From: Anaerolineales bacterium | Lineage (GTDB): Bacteria; Chloroflexota; Anaerolineae; Anaerolineales; E44-bin32 | DNA: 11,851 bases | Reading direction: 5' to 3' | NCBI GenBank assembly: GCA_030668545.1 | Contig: DAOUTT010000030.1 | Location: 1-11,851, forward strand | In this document: positions 5,948 through 11,851 of the stretch, one piece after another | Layout: every line of letters starts with the position of its first letter | How positions within the stretch are numbered: the stretch's first letter is position 1 | Translations under genes and position numbers: made by a program | Notes under the pieces: generated by a model | The model's database searches: none | What the model saw: the letters and a program-made list of their open reading frames with translations, nothing else | Told to the model about the DNA's origin: nothing

Positions 5948-7390
5948 CTATTCCCCGGCGAGCATCTCCCTTAGAAGCTCCTGAACTAGCTGGGGGTTCG
6001 CCTTGCCCTTTGACTCGCGCATGACCTGCCCCACAAACCAGCCGATCACCGATTCCTTTCCGGCGCGATACGTTTTCACCTGGTCAGGGTTTCCAGCGAT
6101 TACATCTGCAATCACCTGACGCAGAGCGCCTTCATCGGATACTTGCGCCAGGTTCTCGCGTTCAACGATTTCTACTGGGGCATTCCCTGTCGCCTCGACT
6201 TGATCCAGGAGCGACTTTGCGGTGTTCGTCGTTATTTTCTTCTCGTCGACCATGTCGATGATTTCTACCAGAAGGCGAGGTTGCAATTGGAGACCACCCG
6301 CCTTGACTCCCTTGCTGCGAATGATGCGCAGCACATCATTCATCAACCAGTTCGAAACCGTCTTCGGCTCGCCGTCATAGACCTCAACTGCCTTCTCGAA
6401 ATAATCCGCCAGGCTGCGTTCCTCGGTGAGAATCTCAGCGTCGTAGATCGGGAGGTCATACTGTTTGGCGATGCGTGCCCGTCGGTCCAGCGGCAATTCA
6501 GGGAGAGCGGATAGAATCTCGTCCCGCCAGGTCTCATCAAGCTCGATCGGAAGTAAATCCGGTTCACGGAAATACCGATAATCCGCCTCGGTTTCCTTGA
6601 CGCGCATTTTACGAAGCGTACCGCTGTCCTCATCCCAATCCAATGTCCAGGCTTCAATGGTGCGGCCTGCTTTTACTTCGCGTATCTGGCGTTTAATCTC
6701 AGCCTGAATGGCATCGCGTACATTCTCAATCGAGTTTACGTTCTTGGTTTCTGTCTTTGGATTGAGCACATCCAAACCCTGGATGCGAATGGACACATTA
6801 GCATCACAGCGAAGATGGCCGCGCTCCATATCCGCATCGGAGATACCCAGCCAGCGCAAGAGCTGCCGCAAACGAATGAGATACTGCGCCGCCTCATCAG
6901 CCGATCGCAAATCTGGACCCGTGACCATTTCAACCAGTGGAACTCCGCAGCGGTTGAAATCGATCAACCTGCGTCCCGCTTCCAAGACTGTCTTCCCGGC
7001 ATCCTCCTCCATATGAAGCTTGGTGATCGTAACCCGACGCTGATCACCCTCTGGAAGCGGTACATCCATGAATCCCCCCAGCGCCAGCGGTTCGTTATAC
7101 TGGCTGATCTGATACCCTTTGGGAAGGTCGGGGTAAAAGTAGTTCTTACGGGCGAAGTATGAACGCGATTGGATCGAATCGGCGCGCATCGCAGAAGCCA
7201 GCAGTACCGCCTTTTCCACAACAGATCGATTGAGCACGGGCAGAACGCCTGGCAGTCCGGTGCAAACAGGGCATATGTTCGTGTTGGGCGGGTCAGCCCA
7301 AGAATCCGCCTTACATCCGCAGAAGATCTTCGAATTGGTATTCAGTTGAATGTGCGTCTCGAGACCGATGACGGCTTCGTATTCTGACAT
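5948..7390 (-). CDS. gatB: Aspartyl/glutamyl-tRNA(Asn/Gln) amidotransferase subunit B
   Basis: This is the tRNA-binding and ATP-dependent kinase/transamidase subunit of GatCAB. It phosphorylates the misacylated Glu or Asp on the tRNA and replaces the phosphate with ammonia made by GatA. From the ATG at 7390 it has 480 residues. It begins SEYEAVIGLETHIQL, then has the zinc-binding cysteines of CGC and CPVC (24, 26, 40, 43), the NRCGVPLVEMVTGPD segment, and a C-terminal GatB/YqeY helical tail ending in QELLREMLAGE. All are standard for the family. A TTG at 7411 would add seven residues (MGNGAPL) and has the better Shine-Dalgarno (AAGGA 7419-7423, seven-base spacing), overlapping the stop codon of the gene upstream; that ribosome site is itself in a small hairpin. 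It is the last gene of the leftward gat operon. Confidence 0.95.
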   Translation of the reverse strand: MSEYEAVIGLETHIQLNTNSKIFCGCKADSWADPPNTNICPVCTGLPGVLPVLNRSVVEKAVLLASAMRADSIQSRSYFARKNYFYPDLPKGYQISQYNEPLALGGFMDVPLPEGDQRRVTITKLHMEEDAGKTVLEAGRRLIDFNRCGVPLVEMVTGPDLRSADEAAQYLIRLRQLLRWLGISDADMERGHLRCDANVSIRIQGLDVLNPKTETKNVNSIENVRDAIQAEIKRQIREVKAGRTIEAWTLDWDEDSGTLRKMRVKETEADYRYFREPDLLPIELDETWRDEILSALPELPLDRRARIAKQYDLPIYDAEILTEERSLADYFEKAVEVYDGEPKTVSNWLMNDVLRIIRSKGVKAGGLQLQPRLLVEIIDMVDEKKITTNTAKSLLDQVEATGNAPVEIVERENLAQVSDEGALRQVIADVIAGNPDQVKTYRAGKESVIGWFVGQVMRESKGKANPQLVQELLREMLAGE

Positions 7391-7410
7391 CAATGGTGCC
7401 CCATTTCCCA

Positions 7411-7423
7411 AAGGATGATCCTT
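7411..7423 (-). promoter_or_regulatory. Hairpin covering a ribosome binding site ahead of gatB
   Basis: The leftward RNA reads AAGGA-UCA-UCCUU, a five-pair stem. Its 5' arm is the Shine-Dalgarno for the possible TTG start at 7411, and it overlaps the TAA stop of the cyclophilin gene (7422-7424). Ribosomes finishing the upstream gene would melt it, which would couple gatB translation to that gene. The stem is short and its role is inferred. Confidence 0.35.
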
Positions 7424-8657
7424 ACTTGCTTTCGACTGTGATACGGATGATCTGATCCTCTACCGTGAGCGCCTCAGCTACTTCAAACCCATCGGTTACA
7501 TATCCAAATATTGTGAAGAATTCCTCCATTCCCGGAAGGTCATCAAGGGCGATGAAGATCTGGCTGCCACTGGATGCCAGCACATCCGAGCGGAACCAAT
7601 ATCCAAGGGCACCCGCAGTGGCGGGGTTCCCATTCTCAGAGGGAAGCGTATAACCGATATCACTATTCGGTTGACCCTCGGGGGAACCCGTCACGAAGTA
7701 GGAACCAGGTTGCGCGTTGCTGATCGGGAAACTGTCCCAATACCCAAGTTCAGCTAGGACGATGAAATTGTTCACGCTCACCGGAGCTGAAAGCGATTCG
7801 AGCTCGACGCTAATCTCACCCTTAGAAGTCTCGATTGTTGCCGTATATTCCTTGTCTAAATCGATGACCATCTCGGGCATCCCATTGAAAAGATCTTCTC
7901 TCTCCGAAAATGGGATCTCCGCGAGTGGACGCCCGTCCTCAGGCACGGGAATCACCGCATCCGACATCGGTGTAGGTGTGGGCAACTGACTGTGTTCAAC
8001 AACATCAATCTCGACCTGGATCAGACGATCTCCCGGAAAATCCGGAGCTTCCGCCGGGTCACGCGGCGTTAATGCATTGACAACATCCATGCCCTCGATG
8101 ACTTTCCCAAAGATGGTATGCAGGCCATTGAGGTGGGGGGTTGCGCCATAGGTAATGAAAAATTGGCTGCCGTTGGTGCCAGGCCCACCGTTCGCCATTG
8201 CCAGCAATCCTTCCTGGTTGAATGTAACTCCATGGATGATCTCATCCTCGAATTGATAACCCGGTCCCCCGGAGCCAGTGCCGGTGGGATCACCACCTTG
8301 AGCCATAAATCCCGGCAGCACTCGGTGGAAGGTCGTTTCATCATAGAAACCCTGTTCGGCGAGAAACACGAAGTTGTTGACCGTTATCGGAGCGCCCTGT
8401 GAGAATAGCTCAACGGTCACATCGCCCTTCTCCGTTATAAGGGTGGCGATATATACCTTCTCGAGGTCCAGGGTGAGCTCTGGGGGGGAAGCCCACTGCA
8501 GTTCTTCGCCCGCGCCTACCTCCTCTCCAGTCTCCTCTGTTTCCTGGAAATCTGGAGAAACTTCGGCCTGGAGCCCGCAAGCCGTGAGAGGCGCGACAAG
8601 CAGAAGAAGGATTAATATCCAAAGACTATGTACGTAGTTGCGTTTTATCCCAACCAT
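7422..8657 (-). CDS. Lipoprotein with two cyclophilin-type peptidyl-prolyl isomerase domains, second one degenerate
   Basis: The product has 411 residues. A signal peptide with Lys/Arg at 5-6, a hydrophobic core (12-22) and the lipobox LTAC (24-27) predicts an outside-facing lipoprotein anchored at Cys27, followed by an acidic linker (36-55). Domain 1 (about 67-222) is a full cyclophilin: FHR (110-112), MAQGGD (118-123), GSQFFIT (163-169) and His180; the usual tryptophan is replaced (His175 region). After a Pro/Thr linker (225-231), domain 2 (about 263-411) repeats the fold from MVIDLDKEY on, but FHR has become FPI (310-312), the active-site Gln is Thr323 and the His is Phe381, so it should not catalyse. 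The likely role is folding of exported proteins, with domain 2 perhaps for binding. GGAG (8667-8670) lies nine bases before the ATG. It sits 40 bases after gatA and ten before the TTG of gatB. Confidence 0.9.
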   Translation of the reverse strand: MVGIKRNYVHSLWILILLLLVAPLTACGLQAEVSPDFQETEETGEEVGAGEELQWASPPELTLDLEKVYIATLITEKGDVTVELFSQGAPITVNNFVFLAEQGFYDETTFHRVLPGFMAQGGDPTGTGSGGPGYQFEDEIIHGVTFNQEGLLAMANGGPGTNGSQFFITYGATPHLNGLHTIFGKVIEGMDVVNALTPRDPAEAPDFPGDRLIQVEIDVVEHSQLPTPTPMSDAVIPVPEDGRPLAEIPFSEREDLFNGMPEMVIDLDKEYTATIETSKGEISVELESLSAPVSVNNFIVLAELGYWDSFPISNAQPGSYFVTGSPEGQPNSDIGYTLPSENGNPATAGALGYWFRSDVLASSGSQIFIALDDLPGMEEFFTIFGYVTDGFEVAEALTVEDQIIRITVESK

Positions 8658-8697
8658 TCGTATTCACTCCGTTTCGAAATTGCCTAATTATTTAAAC

Positions 8698-10296
8698 CTA
8701 CAAAGTTTCGATAACCTTTGGCTGCCTGGCACGCCACGCATCTGCCTCGGTTGCCATCTCGTAAGAACGACCTGCGCGCAGCAGTGTCGCTTCAGAGAAA
8801 TCCGGACCGATGAATTGGATTCCTATCGGCAAGCCGTTCTCTCCAAATCCCGCAGGGATCGATAGCCCAGGAACACCGGCGTGATTAGCCGGGACAGTCA
8901 ACAAGTCTGCGTACTGCATGAGCACCGAATCACCGTAGACCGCACCGAGCTTGAATGCGGTTGTCGGCGTCGTCGCCGTGAGCAGGCAGTCCAGTTTATA
9001 GGAACCGCTTGGGTCAAAGGCGCGCTCAAAATCATCGCGGATCAGCGTGCGTACCCGCAGCGCACGCTCGTAATGCCCTTTCTCGTATTGCTCTGCGGAG
9101 ACATACATTCCCATTAATATCCGCAATTTGGGTTGTATCCCAAATCCCCGCCCTCGCGTTTCTTTATATAGCTCGCGGAGATTTTCCTCTTCGTCTGGAA
9201 AACGGTAGCCGTACTTAACACCGTCATATCGATGCAGATTAGAAGCCGCCTCAACACGAGAGATTACAAAATAGACCGGTATGCCGTGGTGTGTGTTGGG
9301 CATGGAGACGTCTTCGATGATTTCAGCGCCCATTTCAGCGAAGGTCTGCGCTGCTGCCAGGACAGCGCTTTCGATCTCCGGCGAGATCGGCTGCTCGATA
9401 AGTTCTCCAGTCTCCGGGTCAGGGTATTTCAGTTTGAAATATTCAGGCGATAAACCGATGCGCAACCCTTTCACGCCCTCCATCAAGCCCTTGCTGTAAT
9501 CCGGCACGGGAGTGTTCGCAGCGGTCGCATCGCGCGAGTCAGGTCCGGCGATGGCATTCATCATCAGGGCCGTATCGGTGATATTTCGGGCTACAGGACC
9601 CGGACAGTCCAACGAAGAGGCGAAGGCGATCAATCCATAGCGCGATACACGACCGTAGGTCGGTTTCATACCGACGACACCGCAAAAAGCAGCCGGTTGC
9701 CGAATCGAACCAGCCGTGTCCGTCCCCAACGAAATTGTCGCTTCACCTGCGGCAACCGCGGCTGTGCTGCCTCCTGAGGATCCGCCAGGGACGTAGGCGG
9801 GATCCCAGGGATTCCCAACCGGGGGTAAGAACGCGGATGACTCGTTCGAAGAACCAAAGGTGAATTCGTCCAGGTTAACCTTGCCAACGACTACAGCACC
9901 GTCTTCTTCTAAATGTTTCACCGGAGTAGCGCTGTAGGGAGAGATAAAGTTTTCCAGGATCTTTGAGCCTGCGGTGGAAGGGGTGTCCTTCACGCAGAAG
10001 ATATCCTTCACCGCCAGCGGTACGCCAGCCAGCGGTCCCGGATCTTCACCTGCGGCGACCTTCTGGTCAATCGATTCCGCCTGGGCATGGGCTCGCTCGC
10101 GAGTCACGGTAATAAAGGCGTGCACTTTTTCCAGGTCCGTGGGACTTGGAGTGTAGGGTTCAGTCGTAGCTTGGCGGCCTTCAACAGCATCGATCCGTTC
10201 GAACGTCGATTTCAAGAGTTCAACAGCCGAGATCTCCCCATCTTTAATCCGCCGAACCTGCTCATATGCCGGTAGATCACACAGGTGTTCCGTCAT
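8698..10296 (-). CDS. gatA: Aspartyl/glutamyl-tRNA(Asn/Gln) amidotransferase subunit A
   Basis: This is the glutaminase subunit of GatCAB, a member of the amidase signature family. It releases ammonia from glutamine for GatB. The Ser-cisSer-Lys triad is visible: Lys97 in PLAVKDIF, Ser173 in GGSSGGS, and nucleophile Ser197 in DTAGSIRQPAAFCG; the spacing of 24 between the serines is standard. The usual Gly two residues before the nucleophile is Ala195 here. At 532 residues it is longer than the common 480-490; the extra length is in an N-terminal insert (about 40-57) and a loop at about 308-325 (LKYPDPETGELIEQP). The ATG overlaps the gatC stop by four bases (ATGA, 10293-10296), so the two are translationally coupled. 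The C-terminus GLPIGIQFIGPDFSE is typical of the family. Confidence 0.95.
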   Translation of the reverse strand: MTEHLCDLPAYEQVRRIKDGEISAVELLKSTFERIDAVEGRQATTEPYTPSPTDLEKVHAFITVTRERAHAQAESIDQKVAAGEDPGPLAGVPLAVKDIFCVKDTPSTAGSKILENFISPYSATPVKHLEEDGAVVVGKVNLDEFTFGSSNESSAFLPPVGNPWDPAYVPGGSSGGSTAAVAAGEATISLGTDTAGSIRQPAAFCGVVGMKPTYGRVSRYGLIAFASSLDCPGPVARNITDTALMMNAIAGPDSRDATAANTPVPDYSKGLMEGVKGLRIGLSPEYFKLKYPDPETGELIEQPISPEIESAVLAAAQTFAEMGAEIIEDVSMPNTHHGIPVYFVISRVEAASNLHRYDGVKYGYRFPDEEENLRELYKETRGRGFGIQPKLRILMGMYVSAEQYEKGHYERALRVRTLIRDDFERAFDPSGSYKLDCLLTATTPTTAFKLGAVYGDSVLMQYADLLTVPANHAGVPGLSIPAGFGENGLPIGIQFIGPDFSEATLLRAGRSYEMATEADAWRARQPKVIETL

Positions 10297-10637
10297 TCCA
10301 GCGCCTCAGAGGGGATGTCTGGCACGACGATGTAACGCTCTTCCACCTCCGGAGCCTGATCGAGGATGTCATCTGCTTCGGGGCATATCTCGATAATGTC
10401 TTCCCGCAGGGAGGGCATGATCGCCACTGAATAGGGGACGCCGTGGGAGGTGATGGGAATATCTTCAGAGACTTCGATGGCCTCCAACTCGCGGATCGCC
10501 CGAAGCTGTTCGTTTAATTCTTTTCGCAGGTATTCCTCTTCCTCGGGCGGTAATTCAAACGCGGCGAGGTCAACGAGATGTTTGAAAATCCCCATCGTAA
10601 TCGCCTGCTCAGCTTTGTCTTTAGCCTTCGTCGGCAC
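10293..10637 (-). CDS. gatC: Aspartyl/glutamyl-tRNA(Asn/Gln) amidotransferase subunit C
   Basis: This small subunit clamps GatA and GatB together. From the GTG at 10637 it has 114 residues, slightly above the usual 95-100. Family features by position: FKHLVDLAAFELPPEE (18-33), a helix LRKELNEQLRAI (37-48), PITSHGVP (61-68), LREDI (77-81), then the QAPE segment and YIVVPDI near the C-terminus. I chose GTG 10637 because GGAGG (10643-10647) lies five bases before it and a strong promoter places the transcript start near 10660. A GTG at 10649 is also in frame but would have only a dozen leader bases and no Shine-Dalgarno. It is the first gene of the gat operon and overlaps gatA by four bases. Confidence 0.88.
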   Translation of the reverse strand: MPTKAKDKAEQAITMGIFKHLVDLAAFELPPEEEEYLRKELNEQLRAIRELEAIEVSEDIPITSHGVPYSVAIMPSLREDIIEICPEADDILDQAPEVEERYIVVPDIPSEALE

Positions 10638-10642
10638 CTTCA

Positions 10643-10647
10643 CCTCC
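10643..10647 (-). promoter_or_regulatory. Shine-Dalgarno that decides the gatC start
   Basis: GGAGG lies inside the string GTG GAG GTG AAG GTG, where three in-frame GTG codons follow each other. Only the third (10635-10637) has this site at a workable distance, five bases upstream. Confidence 0.55.
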
Positions 10648-10666
10648 ACGAAACGAGAATGGGGTC

Positions 10667-10695
10667 ATTGTACCCGTTGCAGAAAGCGCGGTCAA
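10667..10695 (-). promoter_or_regulatory. Sigma70-type promoter of the gatC-gatA-cyclophilin-gatB operon
   Basis: Reading leftward, TTGACC (10690-10695, five of six) and TACAAT (10667-10672, five of six) are separated by exactly 17 bases. The predicted start is near 10660, which gives a leader of about 23 bases that includes the gatC Shine-Dalgarno. This is the best promoter match I found in the window. Confidence 0.7.
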
Positions 10696-10730
10696 AGCAT
10701 CCGGCCCAAGATACCGACACACAATCCGAT

Positions 10731-10760
10731 TAGACCCGGCCAACACTCCTGCTATATAAT
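10731..10760 (+). promoter_or_regulatory. Candidate promoter of the acyl-CoA dehydrogenase gene
   Basis: TAGACC (10731-10736, four of six) and a perfect TATAAT (10755-10760) are 18 bases apart. The start would be near 10767, which leaves a 30-base leader containing the AGGAGG site. It is divergent from the gat promoter; the two -35 boxes are 35 bases apart and do not overlap. Confidence 0.55.
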
Positions 10761-10796
10761 CAAACCAACCTACATCAACCCAACAGGAGGTCTGGC

Positions 10797-11851
10797 ATGA
10801 CGGATGGCAAGGTGGCATCAGGTCCTTCCTTCGAATTGAGCGAAGAACATAAGATGATCCAAAAAGCGGCGCGCGATTTCGCCCAAAACGAGATCGCGCC
10901 GATAGCAGCCGAATTTGACGAAAGCGGTCAATATCCCCTCGAAACGATACAAAAAATGGGTGAAATGGGCTTCATGGGCATCGAAGTTCCCGAGGAATAC
11001 GGCGGCGCAGGGATGGATACGCTCTCGTATGTACTGGCGCTGGAAGAGATTTGCAAAGCCGATGCCGCGCATGGCACGATCATGTCCGTTAACAACTCGC
11101 TATACTGCTATGCGTTTCTGCGCTTTGGAACCGAGGAGCAAAAACAGAAATATTTAAAACCCGTCGCCTCAGGGCAAGCGATCGGCGCCTATTCCCTCAC
11201 CGAGCCAATGTCCGGTTCGGATGCCGGAACGATGCGCTCGCGCGCCGTGCGCGATGGGGATGTCTATATCATCAACGGGCTGAAATCCTGGGTCTCCTCC
11301 GCTCCGAAAGCGGATTACGTCCTACTCTTCACCATGACCGACCCCGAGAAGAAACACAGAGGCGTGACAGCTTTCGTCGTTGAAGCAGACCAAGCTGGAT
11401 ATCATCTCGGGAAACCCGAGCCCAAATTGGGCATTCGTGCCTCCGGGACAAGCGAGATTGTCTTTGAGGACTATCGCTGCCCAGTTGAGAACCGCGTGGG
11501 AGAAGAGAGTGAAGGCTTCAAGATTGCGATGACCGTCCTCGACGCTGGGCGGATAGGGATCGCCTCTCAAGCACTCGGCATCGCCGAGGCAGCCTATGAA
11601 GCCAGCCTTGAATACGCGCGTGAGAGAGAGGCCTTCGGTAAGAAGATCGGCGAATTCCAGGGGATATCTTTCCCGCTCGCGGACATGAAAACACGGATCG
11701 AAGCCAGCCGGCTACTGATCTATAACGCGGCATTGGCTAAACAGAACGCTAAGGAGAAAGGGGGGCGTTATACGCTTGAAGCCTCGATGGCAAAACTCTA
11801 CGCCTCAGAAACGGCGATGTTTTGCGCACACGCCGCCGTTCAAATCCACGG
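10797..11851 (+). CDS. Acyl-CoA dehydrogenase, short-chain type (3' end cut by window)
   Basis: I translated 351 codons by hand; the frame is open to the right edge, and the family is usually about 380 residues. It starts MTDGKVASGPSFELSEEH. The N-terminal helical domain includes MGFMGIEVPEEYGGAGMD, the flavin-contacting segment is AYSLTEPMSGSDAG, and the C-terminal domain has the signature RIGIASQALGIAEAAYEASL followed by EREAFGKKIGEFQ. The window ends at AAVQIHG, just before the place where butyryl-CoA dehydrogenases carry the catalytic glutamate, so that residue cannot be checked. It oxidises acyl-CoA to trans-2-enoyl-CoA with FAD and passes electrons to an electron-transfer flavoprotein. 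AGGAGG (10785-10790) lies six bases before the ATG. With the thiolase and 3-hydroxybutyryl-CoA dehydrogenase in this window it suggests a short-chain fatty acid pathway. Confidence 0.92.
   Translation, partial: MTDGKVASGPSFELSEEHKMIQKAARDFAQNEIAPIAAEFDESGQYPLETIQKMGEMGFMGIEVPEEYGGAGMDTLSYVLALEEICKADAAHGTIMSVNNSLYCYAFLRFGTEEQKQKYLKPVASGQAIGAYSLTEPMSGSDAGTMRSRAVRDGDVYIINGLKSWVSSAPKADYVLLFTMTDPEKKHRGVTAFVVEADQAGYHLGKPEPKLGIRASGTSEIVFEDYRCPVENRVGEESEGFKIAMTVLDAGRIGIASQALGIAEAAYEASLEYAREREAFGKKIGEFQGISFPLADMKTRIEASRLLIYNAALAKQNAKEKGGRYTLEASMAKLYASETAMFCAHAAVQIH

Noticed and set aside
6143..6514. Antisense open frames within gatB (also in gatA, thiolase and hbd)
   Set aside because: They are shadows of well-conserved genes on the other strand, without their own ribosome sites or recognisable products.

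Overview
The window looks like ordinary chromosome from a bacterium of moderate GC content. My best guess is the Chloroflexota, perhaps Anaerolineae. That rests on recalled protein style (a BirA with no DNA-binding domain next to a small membrane protein, an LWAPWRMEYI-type HIT protein, a GatCAB operon, short 'GTCATTTCGAG...CGAGAAATC' intergenic repeats), not on a marker gene, so treat it as inference. There is no rRNA, tRNA, CRISPR array, transposase or phage gene. All main reading frames are intact.

Layout, left to right. (1) Leftward block, 1-2140: a biotin-protein ligase (birA), a small one-helix membrane protein, two hairpin terminators in tandem, then the N-terminal third of a PEP synthase/PPDK-type enzyme that runs off the left edge. 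(2) Rightward block, 2318-5581: a HIT-family hydrolase/phosphorylase, a thiolase, a 3-hydroxyacyl-CoA dehydrogenase and a small two-helix membrane protein, closed by a strong intrinsic terminator. (3) A 366-base intergenic stretch, 5582-5947, with two kinds of degenerate palindromic repeat. (4) Leftward operon, 10637-5948: gatC, gatA, a cyclophilin-type lipoprotein, gatB. (5) A divergent acyl-CoA dehydrogenase that leaves the window at the right edge.

Function. GatCAB amidates misacylated Glu-tRNA(Gln) and/or Asp-tRNA(Asn), so this organism probably makes Gln-tRNA or Asn-tRNA by the indirect route. The thiolase, 3-hydroxyacyl-CoA dehydrogenase and acyl-CoA dehydrogenase are three of the four core activities of short-chain beta-oxidation, or of its reverse, butyryl-CoA formation. 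The enoyl-CoA hydratase is not in the window. The acyl-CoA dehydrogenase is on the far side of the gat operon and has its own promoter. BirA would biotinylate a carboxylase encoded elsewhere.

I found no clear new multi-gene system. The most unusual item is a secreted lipoprotein with two cyclophilin domains, the second of which has lost every catalytic residue, placed between gatA and gatB. Other points worth checking are the paired inverted repeat, the start-site puzzles of birA, gatB and gatC, and two unassigned small membrane proteins.
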